DNA of 64,000 bases, from contig JAGXRK010000011.1 of assembly GCA_018335755.1 (NCBI GenBank), positions 124,001 through 188,000 on the forward strand. The letters are read 5' to 3'. Made by a program: the position numbers and the translations under genes. Numbering within the stretch: the first letter of the stretch is position 1; every line of letters begins with the position of its first letter. Origin of the DNA: Ignavibacterium sp. (GTDB lineage: Bacteria; Bacteroidota; Ignavibacteria; Ignavibacteriales; Ignavibacteriaceae). This document shows positions 48,864 to 57,401 of this stretch, piece after piece. The notes under the pieces are model-generated. The model was given only the letters and a program-made list of their open reading frames with translations. It was not told where the DNA came from and did not search any database.

Positions 48864-49752
48864 ACAGATCCTCCTCATTTATCCCCATTCCGCAAACCTC
48901 ACATTTATTGAATAGTTTTCCGTCGCAATAACTAGTTTGAGAAAAACACCACGGACATTCAATTATCATCTCTTCAAAATCATTCTTCGTCGGATAATTA
49001 AATCTTCTTTCAAACCATTTACTTCTTGATGGATAGTATTTCTGATAGCTTTCAACTCCTTCGCTATTTATAAATAATGCATAATTGTTCTGCATCTCGT
49101 AGAAGTGAAAGTCTTTTTCTCCGAGGTTAAATCCACGCACAGTAGTTTTTTCTATTGATAAAGCTTCCTGCATTATTTCTCTTTCACTGCAGAAGTAGAA
49201 AATATCATCCTTTGAATCGTAATAGAGATCTATAGGATTATCCTTCTTAATCAGAACTAATCTTTCAGGGAAATATTTATCCAGCATAGCGACAGCGAAT
49301 GATCCCTCAACTTTATCAAAGAGTCGTTTTATTTTATCACCTTTCATTTTCATTGATAGAAGATGAAGAATGCTTTCTGAATCTACTTCTGCGTCTCTCT
49401 GTTTCTTTCCGAAGATTTCTTTGTCATTGTATATGATTCCATTATGAACAATTGCAATTCCATTTTTTGAAAACAGAGGATGATTGTTAGCATTATTCTT
49501 TTCTGATCCTTGTGTTTTCATTCTTGTATGAAGAATCATTGAAGAGGGAAGTGCAAGCTCTTTCCAATCATCTGTCCTTACAAACTCAGATGATTTTATG
49601 GCAGCTTTGTTAACTACCAGATTGTTGTCCTTTATAAAAGCATATCCCGAAGCGTCACGTCCTCGGGATTCTAAAAGATTGAACATATTTGTTATTTTAT
49701 CTTTATCGGGCATAGTATTCCCAAAGGAATAATAACCCATTATTCCGCACAT
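48853..49752 (-). CDS. Class II glutamine amidotransferase with C-terminal zinc ribbon
   Basis: A 299-residue protein whose Cys2 (MCGIMGYYSF) is the catalytic nucleophile of class II glutaminases; 'RGRDASGYAF', LHTRMKTQGSEKN, and 'FSKNGIAIVHNGIIYNDKEI' complete the glutaminase domain (residues 1 to about 200). No second synthetase domain is present, so ammonia must be passed to a partner, most likely the amidoligase of the same operon. The C-terminus has a zinc ribbon: ECPWC and KCEVCG. Similar phage proteins work with phiEco32-type amidoligases. Confidence 0.85.
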   Translation of the reverse strand: MCGIMGYYSFGNTMPDKDKITNMFNLLESRGRDASGYAFIKDNNLVVNKAAIKSSEFVRTDDWKELALPSSMILHTRMKTQGSEKNNANNHPLFSKNGIAIVHNGIIYNDKEIFGKKQRDAEVDSESILHLLSMKMKGDKIKRLFDKVEGSFAVAMLDKYFPERLVLIKKDNPIDLYYDSKDDIFYFCSEREIMQEALSIEKTTVRGFNLGEKDFHFYEMQNNYALFINSEGVESYQKYYPSRSKWFERRFNYPTKNDFEEMIIECPWCFSQTSYCDGKLFNKCEVCGMGINEEDLYVI

Positions 49753-49775
49753 TGTATTTTACTCCTTGTTAATTA

Positions 49776-50375
49776 TTAGGCAGGAACCAGTACTCTTACT
49801 GTGGTAATCTGTTTAATCAGTTCAATTATTTCTTTCTGATTATTCTTTCGAAGTGATAATGATATGCCAAGCCTGTTACACCCTTGACTGGATACAACAA
49901 TTGCTTTAATATCATTAAGCTGAGCATAGCTTTGAGCTTTATCGAACAGATCAGAGCTTGCACTGATTTGATATTCATCTCTGTCTGTAAGTCCAAATAC
50001 ATAGATTGGATTATCAACTAATCCTACCTTGTCTTTGATTGTTCTAAGCAGAAGATCTTTAGCATTGATGAAGATTGGTCTTCTTGTTTCAACTTTCCCT
50101 TGCAGCCATCCTCTTGAAAGTCTTACTACAAGTTCTCGATCAGAATCAGATACATCAGGATTGTCGGGGCAGTCATCATCAAAATTATCCTCGTAACATT
50201 CAGAGCAGTAGGGATCTCCCTCATCGTTATAGTGAGCAGACTCGCGGTAGATAACTCCATCGCAACGGCAACAGTAGTTAAACATATTATCAAAACAGTC
50301 TTCGCAATATGGCTCTTCAAATGCCCAGCGAGCCTGATCATCGTTGATTGCTTCTTCACAGTTATGGCAGTGCAT
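49776..50375 (-). CDS. Cys-rich zinc-ribbon/LIM-like protein, 199 aa
   Basis: The N-terminal 70 residues have several CxxC pairs: CHNCEEAI, YCEDCFDNMFNYCCRCD, YCSECYEDNFDDDCPD, a LIM- or double zinc-ribbon layout. The C-terminal 110 residues ('RELVVRLSRGWLQGKVETRR' to VRVLVPA) form an unknown alpha/beta domain. Its start follows the amidoligase stop by one base, so the two are translationally coupled. Possibly a substrate-binding or tagging partner. Function unknown. Confidence 0.65.
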   Translation of the reverse strand: MHCHNCEEAINDDQARWAFEEPYCEDCFDNMFNYCCRCDGVIYRESAHYNDEGDPYCSECYEDNFDDDCPDNPDVSDSDRELVVRLSRGWLQGKVETRRPIFINAKDLLLRTIKDKVGLVDNPIYVFGLTDRDEYQISASSDLFDKAQSYAQLNDIKAIVVSSQGCNRLGISLSLRKNNQKEIIELIKQITTVRVLVPA

Positions 50376-50376
50376 A

Positions 50377-51084
50377 TTATGCAGCCCTCCTAAGTCCCCA
50401 GTTAAGTAAAATATCCTGGGCCCAATTCAATCGTTTCCCAAGAAGGGTATCAAGTTCCTTTAATCCTTCCCGGCAGTCTTCAGGAATTGTATGAAGAGAA
50501 TGTTTTAGTGATTTAAGAAATGTACAAGAGTGCTGCCGGTTCTTTAATTCGTTGAAATTTACTTTATCCTCAAGAACTCCAACAACTGTAAGTTTTGATA
50601 AAGTAAAATGAACAAGTGTAACTGAAGGGGATAGAAGGAAACTTCCTGGTGTTCGATATTCAAAACCGTAAGACTTTCTGCGGTAAGCCCCTTTCTTTCC
50701 ATATCCACTTCTTTCTCTTTTTTGTCTCTGCACTTTATCATCAATGCAGTTACTAAGAGAACCAAGGACAATATCCAATCCATCAATAATCTCAGGAAGC
50801 GGATCGATAGAAAAATGTGTGTGTCCCCCGATAGAATAATCTGAAACATAATGTCCAGCATAGAACTCAAGATCAGGTGCTTTATCGTGGCCGTAATCCA
50901 ATATTGTATAGATTTTCGCAGTTAGATCGATTGGTGATTCAGAAAAACCTGGGCGGATTTCTGCTGTGGATTCGCAGCCATCTAATCCAAACGAAGAATT
51001 AGATTTGAAAAAATTATGTGCAGGAACAAATTGACCGTTTCTGTGGCAGATCAACTCTGGATCGCAGCCAATAGTGAAAGACAT
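50377..51084 (-). CDS. phiEco32-like amidoligase (COOH-NH2 ligase)
   Basis: A 235-residue protein of the glutamine-synthetase-like amidoligase fold. The hallmark start 'IGCDPELICHRNGQFVPAHN' and 'FGLDGCESTAEIRPGF' match the phiEco32-type pattern (GxDPE, DG-x-x-x-AEIRP), and GGHTHFSIDP carries the metal/ATP site His residues. The family links carboxyl groups to amines (peptide or lipid-type amides) in phage-encoded modification systems. It is the first gene of the minus operon and may use ammonia from the class II amidotransferase. AGGAG lies upstream. Confidence 0.82.
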   Translation of the reverse strand: MSFTIGCDPELICHRNGQFVPAHNFFKSNSSFGLDGCESTAEIRPGFSESPIDLTAKIYTILDYGHDKAPDLEFYAGHYVSDYSIGGHTHFSIDPLPEIIDGLDIVLGSLSNCIDDKVQRQKRERSGYGKKGAYRRKSYGFEYRTPGSFLLSPSVTLVHFTLSKLTVVGVLEDKVNFNELKNRQHSCTFLKSLKHSLHTIPEDCREGLKELDTLLGKRLNWAQDILLNWGLRRAA

Positions 51085-51287
51085 AGTAGCACTCCTAATT
51101 AGTTAGTATTACTATTCTTATTCCAAAATCTTACGTAAAATAATTAGACTATCAAATTTGATTTAATTATTTTTGCTTGAGACCGATTGTAAGGCTTAGT
51201 CACCTATAACAACATTTCGAATCAAACATTTCTAATATCTGAGTTGGTGGGTAGACTTATTTTCAAATAATAATTAAAAATTCAAAA

Positions 51288-54200
51288 ATGCTTGACACAA
51301 AATCCATACTCATCAAAGAATACTTCCACAAAGTAAAACAGGCTAACAAAGAGCACACAAAAAAAGAAACGTTTAAGGATTTATTAAACAGACTTTATGG
51401 TGATGATAAAGATATTTTAAGATTGATTGATAAAATTTCTCTTGGTGCTGAAACTACTGTTCTTAACATCCCTAGAAAAGATAAACTGCATAGAGGTAGT
51501 GCGGATACTCTTTACAACAAAATAATAATTGAGTTTGAAAATGATCTAAAGCAAACGCTTAAACACGCTAAAGAACAATTAGCGGGGTATCTACTTGGTC
51601 AGTTTAATTCTGGTGAAGGATATAATTTTACTCTAATTGCTTCTGATTTTATTACCTGGCGAATTTATGCCCCAGCAGTTGAATGTATTGATAAGTTGAA
51701 AGAATTAAAAGAGGATGAACTTAAACTTGAAGAAGTTAAAAGCGCTTCATTTGTATTAAACGAAAAGAACGCTGAAGATTTTTATTACTGGATAGATCGT
51801 TTTCTATTTAAGGAAGAAAAACAACGCGCAACATTAAAACGAATTGAAGAAGCATTTGGTTATCAGAGCAATGTTTTTATTGAAAGTTACCAGGTGTTAA
51901 GTAATTGGTTTAATGAAGCTAAGAAATACGGTGAAGTCCAGGTTTCTTATGAGCAGTGGAATAAATTCTTAAGCGTTGCTTATGGCTCATTCGATGGAAG
52001 AGAAAGTATTTTTCTCATCCATACTTACCTTAGTATTTTCTCAAAGATGCTTGCCTATAGTGTAGTTTCAAATGATGATTATATAGATGATAAAGAATTA
52101 AAAGCAATCCTTGATGGAAGTGTATTCCACAAATACAATATCAGAAACTTTGTTGATAACGATTTTTATCATTGGGTAGTAAACGATAAAAATTTTAAGA
52201 GTCTTAAAAAAGTATTCCGTTTGATTGCACAGGAAATTTCTTCTTTTGATTTTAATAAAGTTGATGAGGATGTACTTAAAGGTGTTTACCAGGAGTTAAT
52301 TGATTTAGACACAAGACATTCTCTTGGTGAATACTATACGCCTGATTGGTTATGTGAACGAATTGTTAAAGAATTTGATTTTACAGTTAAAGATAAAATT
52401 CTCGATCCCGCGTGCGGCAGTGGTTCTTTTTTAAGAGCTGCTATTCATAGAATAAAGGAACTAAATCCTAAAACAAACGCTGAAGAAATTAACGAACAGA
52501 TTTACGGAATTGATATTCATCCATTAAGTGTGCAGATAGCAAAGACAACTTTGCTTCTTGCACTTGGTAAAGAAATAATTGATGCAAAAAATCCTGTTTA
52601 CTTAAATATTATTCTTGCAAACACTTTACTTGCACCGGAAGGAGTAGAAAATCTTTTCGGAAAAGACTTTACTCTTAATATTGATAAGGAAAACTACAAG
52701 CTTACAACACAGGTGCTTGATGATGTAAAATTGTTTGATGAAGCACTGGAGATTTGTGATGAACTTGCTGACCAGACAATTAGCAAGAAAAATGAAAGCG
52801 AAGAAGTTTTTGAAAATATTCTTAGAAAAAAATTAAAAGGACATTCATTAAACAAACAAATAATAGAAAGTTTTTACAAAGTATATAAAGGATTAAAAAG
52901 TGTAAAAGAAAAAGGTCGGGATAGTATCTGGAAGTTTATCGTTCAGAACTTATACAAGCCTTATTTTCTTGCCGGTAAGTTTGATTATGTTATCGGTAAT
53001 CCTCCTTGGTTTACTTATAGTTCTGTTAAGAATGAAGAATACCAAAACACATTGAATGAGCTTGCCGATACATATAACGTAAAACCAGAGAAGGTTGCAA
53101 ATTTTCCACATTTGGAAATCGCAGCAATCTTTCTTGCCAATTGCAGTAATTATTTTCTAAAAGAAAAAGGAACTACTGCATTTGTTTTACCGCGTAGTTT
53201 TTTTAGTGCAGATCATCACGATAATACAAGAAGTGGTAAAGCAAGCGGATTTAAGTTTTCAAAAATCTGGGATATGGATGATGTAACTCCATTGTTCAGA
53301 GTTCCGAGTTGTGTTTTTATTGTTGAGAAGTATGATAAAAAAGCTGCCCCAATAAATGGTTTACCAGGATTAAAATTTTCTGGCAGATTAACAGAACATA
53401 ATTGTAATCTTCAAACTGCTGCAGAAAAACTAACAGAAGAAAATATAAAGTGGTATTATGTTAAACAGGGTAACTCTTCTGCAATCTCTGATAAAAAAAC
53501 AAAGAGCAATACAAACGAGAATCCATATAAAAAGCATTTTAAGCAAGGTGCAACAATAGTTCCAAGATGTTTTTACTTTATTGATATTGACCAGGAATTA
53601 CCAAAAGATTTTAACGACCGAATAATAAATATTAAAACTTCTGAAGCGATTGAAGCAGATGCAAAGAAACCGTGGAAAGGACTAAAGTTTACTGGTAAGA
53701 TAGAAAGTAAATTTATTTTTAGAACTGCTCTTGCAAAAAGTATTTTGCCATTTGCAATTTATAAACCTGATCTTGTAGCATTGCCTGTTATGATTGAAAA
53801 AGATAATGAAGGCAAAAAAATTATTAAGCTTCACTCTGCAGGCGATCTAATGCAAGAAGGATATTTGAATGCTTCAAAATGGTTTAAGAATGCAGAAAAT
53901 AATTGGGACATTCTTAAGACTGAAAAATCTAAAAAAATGACAAGTAATGATCGAATAGATTTTCAAAGAGGTTTATCTGATCAAAATGCAAATGCCAAAT
54001 ATTTAGTTTTATATAACACATCCGGCAAAGATGCTAATTGTGTTGTTGTTGATAGAAATGAAATAGATTTTGAATTTTTGGTAGATCATAAAAATTACTT
54101 GTTAACAACTTCCTCAAAAGCAGAATCTTTTTATTTATCAGCGATATTAAATTCAAGCATTCCAAACGAATTAATGAAAGATTTTCAATCGAAAGGATTG

Positions 54201-54455
54201 TTTGGAGCAAGAGACGTTCATAAAAAAATATTAGATGTTTACTTCCCAAGATTTGATGAGAAAAACGAAATACACATTAAGCTTTCACAACTTAGCGAGC
54301 AAGCACACAAAAAAGCAAAACAATATTTAGAAGCAAATCCACCACAACAAGAACTAAGTGCAATTCACCTTGGTAGATTAAGAGTAGCAATAAAAAAACA
54401 TCTTTCTGAAGAAATGAAAGAAATAGATAAGTTGGTTAAGAAGGTGGTTGGGTAG
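51288..54455 (+). CDS. Type IIG-like restriction-modification protein (N6-adenine MTase)
   Basis: A 1055-residue fusion enzyme. The N-terminal 130 residues have a PD-(D/E)xK-like layout ('HRGSADTLYNKIIIEFENDL' then AKEQLAGYLLG), a likely nuclease. The methylase core begins with 'LGEYYTPDWLCERIVKEFDF' and 'ILDPACGSGSFLRAAIHRIK' (SAM site), and has the NPPW motif at Asn571. The C-terminal third should hold the target recognition part. Such proteins modify and cut foreign DNA. It lies 71 bases before the GTPase-associated system on the same strand. Confidence 0.85.
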   Translation: MLDTKSILIKEYFHKVKQANKEHTKKETFKDLLNRLYGDDKDILRLIDKISLGAETTVLNIPRKDKLHRGSADTLYNKIIIEFENDLKQTLKHAKEQLAGYLLGQFNSGEGYNFTLIASDFITWRIYAPAVECIDKLKELKEDELKLEEVKSASFVLNEKNAEDFYYWIDRFLFKEEKQRATLKRIEEAFGYQSNVFIESYQVLSNWFNEAKKYGEVQVSYEQWNKFLSVAYGSFDGRESIFLIHTYLSIFSKMLAYSVVSNDDYIDDKELKAILDGSVFHKYNIRNFVDNDFYHWVVNDKNFKSLKKVFRLIAQEISSFDFNKVDEDVLKGVYQELIDLDTRHSLGEYYTPDWLCERIVKEFDFTVKDKILDPACGSGSFLRAAIHRIKELNPKTNAEEINEQIYGIDIHPLSVQIAKTTLLLALGKEIIDAKNPVYLNIILANTLLAPEGVENLFGKDFTLNIDKENYKLTTQVLDDVKLFDEALEICDELADQTISKKNESEEVFENILRKKLKGHSLNKQIIESFYKVYKGLKSVKEKGRDSIWKFIVQNLYKPYFLAGKFDYVIGNPPWFTYSSVKNEEYQNTLNELADTYNVKPEKVANFPHLEIAAIFLANCSNYFLKEKGTTAFVLPRSFFSADHHDNTRSGKASGFKFSKIWDMDDVTPLFRVPSCVFIVEKYDKKAAPINGLPGLKFSGRLTEHNCNLQTAAEKLTEENIKWYYVKQGNSSAISDKKTKSNTNENPYKKHFKQGATIVPRCFYFIDIDQELPKDFNDRIINIKTSEAIEADAKKPWKGLKFTGKIESKFIFRTALAKSILPFAIYKPDLVALPVMIEKDNEGKKIIKLHSAGDLMQEGYLNASKWFKNAENNWDILKTEKSKKMTSNDRIDFQRGLSDQNANAKYLVLYNTSGKDANCVVVDRNEIDFEFLVDHKNYLLTTSSKAESFYLSAILNSSIPNELMKDFQSKGLFGARDVHKKILDVYFPRFDEKNEIHIKLSQLSEQAHKKAKQYLEANPPQQELSAIHLGRLRVAIKKHLSEEMKEIDKLVKKVVG

Positions 54456-54526
54456 GAATAAATGTTTGAACTAATTGCATTTATATATTAGTAAATTTAA
54501 TTTTAGTAATAATTTTAACTTAATTA

Positions 54527-55618
54527 TTGGATTATAACTTTATGCTACAAGAATACTTAAACTTGCAATTCATTCATACAACAGATGAAGTCAATTTTGA
54601 AAAATTAAAAAAGACTGGTGTCGATGTCAGTAAAAAGATCAGTAAGGATAAAGCAAAGATTTTATCTTACTCTCGGATCGCATTTGACCCCGAAATTCCA
54701 GCTGATAACAATGAAATAGTTGAAATTCAGAGACAAATTATCGAGAACTGGCAAACTTTTATCCCAACCACAAAAGATACTTCAATTACGATAATAAGAG
54801 CAGTAATGCTTGAAGCATTGGAAACTATTTCGAAAGAATTAAGTTCTGCTTGTCTCATTTGGTTTGCGACTCGCAATGTGATTAAACATTTTAAGTTAGG
54901 ACGAGAAAAAGAGATGCTTTCTTCATTTCTTTTGAAATTAGGTAATAGAATAGAAGAGGAGGTTTCTGAAAAATGGAATTTTGATCCGGACTATGATATT
55001 GATACCCCCAAAGTTGTATCAGCTACTATTGATGAAAATGATTTAGCCGCAGGCATTACTGCAGCAACGGTGAAAGATGCAGTAAATAAAGCGTTCAAAA
55101 AACAAGTTAATGAGTTAAAGGAAAATCAAAAAAACTTTGCTAACCAAGTTTCTTTAATGCAAATGAGGACTCAACTACTATGGTGGAAAGAAGCGAGCTA
55201 TTCACCATCAAAAAAAGAACCTTATAACAATATGAAAGATGGTTTGCTTCAAATATTGTTAGCATATGACTATTCTGATTTTATCCCGGAACTGTATCCA
55301 GTAAGTGTTGATTATTTTCTTTTGGAAACTCACAATAGATTATCTACGAATACAGATAAAAGAATTAAGATATCACAATTCTTGAAAATGGTTGAAGAAA
55401 ATGGTTCCGAATTAAAAAATATTTTGCCTGAATTCAAATCAGAAAATGGAAGGATTTCTTTTGTTGATTTCATAAATGGTTTAATCTATAAAAAATTTAA
55501 AGTCAAACAGTTTAAGACATTCGTAGGTATTAGTGATTCTGTCGAACTGTTATTGAGTGATATAACATTGTGGTTATTTCACGATTTTCATTCAATTGAG
55601 CTTTCATTAAGAAAATAA
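54527..55618 (+). CDS. GASH-like helical protein of GTPase-associated system
   Basis: A 363-residue, almost all-helical protein. The N-terminal 100 residues ('MLQEYLNLQFIHTTDEVNFE', 'SYSRIAFDPEIPADNNEIVE', 'IIENWQTFIPTTKDTSITII') fit the GASH (GTPase-associated system helical) domain as I know it from comparative genomics of NTP-dependent conflict systems. No enzymatic motif. It probably couples the GTPases to other parts. Start codon is TTG at 54527 or ATG at 54542. The GTPase gene starts two bases after its stop. Confidence 0.72.
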   Translation: MDYNFMLQEYLNLQFIHTTDEVNFEKLKKTGVDVSKKISKDKAKILSYSRIAFDPEIPADNNEIVEIQRQIIENWQTFIPTTKDTSITIIRAVMLEALETISKELSSACLIWFATRNVIKHFKLGREKEMLSSFLLKLGNRIEEEVSEKWNFDPDYDIDTPKVVSATIDENDLAAGITAATVKDAVNKAFKKQVNELKENQKNFANQVSLMQMRTQLLWWKEASYSPSKKEPYNNMKDGLLQILLAYDYSDFIPELYPVSVDYFLLETHNRLSTNTDKRIKISQFLKMVEENGSELKNILPEFKSENGRISFVDFINGLIYKKFKVKQFKTFVGISDSVELLLSDITLWLFHDFHSIELSLRK

Positions 55619-55620
55619 TT

Positions 55621-56580
55621 ATGAAAGGAAAATGTAAAATACCAGAATGTCCTGCGCCTGATGCTGCTTGTCATTTGGGTAATGATGATTTTACTCAATG
55701 TGAAAATTTTATTCCGGAAATTGATGAGAAAAAAGTTAAGAAGGTAAAGATAGTTGATACAAATAAGTCAAGTATAGGATGGAGTGGAGAAGCATTTACA
55801 ACTGATGAATTAGAAATAGTTAGCTATAGAACAAGTCCATTTTTAATAGGTATAGTTGGAAAGGCCGCTGCTGGTAAGACTTCTTTTCTTGGAATGCTTT
55901 ACACACTTCTGTTAAGTGGTAAGAAATTTAAAGAATTTAATTTTGTGGGCTCAAAAACGACATTGGGTTGGGATGATCTTTATCATAGGCTGAAATTTAA
56001 AGCTGGAAATGTCACTTTTCCTCAACCTACGCCTGTCAATTCAAATAAATTATATCATTTTGCATTAAGAAATAATGAGCAACATTTAAAAGATATTTTG
56101 TTTGCTGATGCATCTGGTGAAGTCTTTTCATTATGGGCAATTAACCGTAATGATGAATCTGCTGAAAATGCCAGATGGATATATTCAAATTCAAATTCTT
56201 TTATGCTTTTTATTGATTGTGATGCATTATCAAAGGATAAAAATTCTGCTAAAAAAGAAGTCCTTCTTATAGCAAGGCAACTTACACATGATTTGAAAAA
56301 CAGACCGGTGATAGCCGTATGGTCAAAAGCTGATATAAAGGATAAGGTTTTGCCAAAAATCAAAGACACACTTAAAGAAGAACTTGAGAATTTATTTACA
56401 AATTATGTTGAAATTGATATTAGCAATTTCCTAGAACCTGGCCCAGATGAACTTGTTCATAAGAATAATTTAACAGCAGTTGATATGATACTTGAAAGAA
56501 TGATAGTTTCCTCACATCTTGATTTAGCTATTAACAGAATAGACTCTAAAGATTTATTTTTAAACTATACAGGAAAGTAG
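55621..56580 (+). CDS. Double-GTPase-family P-loop protein A, with N-terminal Cys cluster
   Basis: A 319-residue P-loop protein. The N-terminus has a Cys motif (CKIPECPAPDAACHLG, CENF), probably a zinc site. Walker A is GKAAAGKTSF with Lys86. 'DASGEVFSLW' is the Walker B/switch II-like element, and 'AVWSKADI' the NKxD-like guanine motif. This fits the DO-GTPase (Double-GTPase) family of GTPase-associated systems. The gene overlaps the next by one base, so both GTPases are made together. Confidence 0.75.
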   Translation: MKGKCKIPECPAPDAACHLGNDDFTQCENFIPEIDEKKVKKVKIVDTNKSSIGWSGEAFTTDELEIVSYRTSPFLIGIVGKAAAGKTSFLGMLYTLLLSGKKFKEFNFVGSKTTLGWDDLYHRLKFKAGNVTFPQPTPVNSNKLYHFALRNNEQHLKDILFADASGEVFSLWAINRNDESAENARWIYSNSNSFMLFIDCDALSKDKNSAKKEVLLIARQLTHDLKNRPVIAVWSKADIKDKVLPKIKDTLKEELENLFTNYVEIDISNFLEPGPDELVHKNNLTAVDMILERMIVSSHLDLAINRIDSKDLFLNYTGK

Positions 56581-57401
56581 TGATAACGCCGATTTTACTT
56601 ATAGGAAAACCTCATTCAGGTAAAACAACTTATCTAGGTCAATTAATATTAAGAATTGAAGCAAATAAAAGTGCTTTAAAGCTCTACGAACCAATTGAAA
56701 ACTTGACTCCAATAATAGAAGCTATGAGATCATTATCTAACGGGGAAGAAGTAATACCAACACCGACGGAAAAAAGCACAACAATAAAATTACCTCTTCA
56801 GTATGATGGTGCGTTAATTAATTTGGATTGTCCAGACTACGGTGGTGAGCAGGTAAATCAAATAATTACAGGCAGAGAAGTAGATTCAAGATGGAATGAA
56901 TCTATAAAATTGAGTGAAAATTGGATTTTGTTTATTAAACTAAATGATCTTAATACTTCCTTTGATCTGAGCAACAAAACGCTGAAGCCAGAACTTTTAG
57001 AGAAAAATAATGGCATCTCAACAGAGTATTCAATTTCGGACCAATCTTCGTTTATTGAGTTATTTCAAATACTACTACATTTAAAAGGACAGGACGCACA
57101 TTTCAGGAATTCTTTAACAAAACTTACAATAGTATTAACCTGTTGGGACGAGTTAGATAATCCAAACACACCACAAGAAGAATTACAAAAATGCTTGCCC
57201 CTTTTTCTTAACTTCATACAAGCAAATTGGATTGAAACGAATTTAAAAATTTTGGGATTATCATCGCTAGGACTTTCATTAAAAGAACCTGAAAATAAAA
57301 TTAAATATCAAGAGACGGGATCTGAAAACTTTGGCTTTATTGTGAATTCTGAAGGTGAAAAAAATGATGATTTAGGTCAATTAATTTTAGAAGCTTTATA
57401 G
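56580..57401 (+). CDS. Double-GTPase-family P-loop protein B
   Basis: A 273-residue P-loop protein with Walker A GKPHSGKTT (Lys15) at the very start, switch-type 'DCPDYGGEQVNQ' near residue 83, and TCWDELDNP as a likely guanine-specificity element. It starts with GTG at 56580, overlapping the previous stop, and its stop overlaps the start of the GAP1-like gene. It lacks the N-terminal Cys cluster of its partner. Probably acts as a GTP-dependent switch, possibly forming a heterodimer. Confidence 0.75.
   Translation: MITPILLIGKPHSGKTTYLGQLILRIEANKSALKLYEPIENLTPIIEAMRSLSNGEEVIPTPTEKSTTIKLPLQYDGALINLDCPDYGGEQVNQIITGREVDSRWNESIKLSENWILFIKLNDLNTSFDLSNKTLKPELLEKNNGISTEYSISDQSSFIELFQILLHLKGQDAHFRNSLTKLTIVLTCWDELDNPNTPQEELQKCLPLFLNFIQANWIETNLKILGLSSLGLSLKEPENKIKYQETGSENFGFIVNSEGEKNDDLGQLILEAL

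Noticed and set aside
49776..50375. Calling the Cys-rich protein an amidoligase substrate
   Set aside because: Coupling to the amidoligase is visible but nothing in the sequence shows which residue would be modified.
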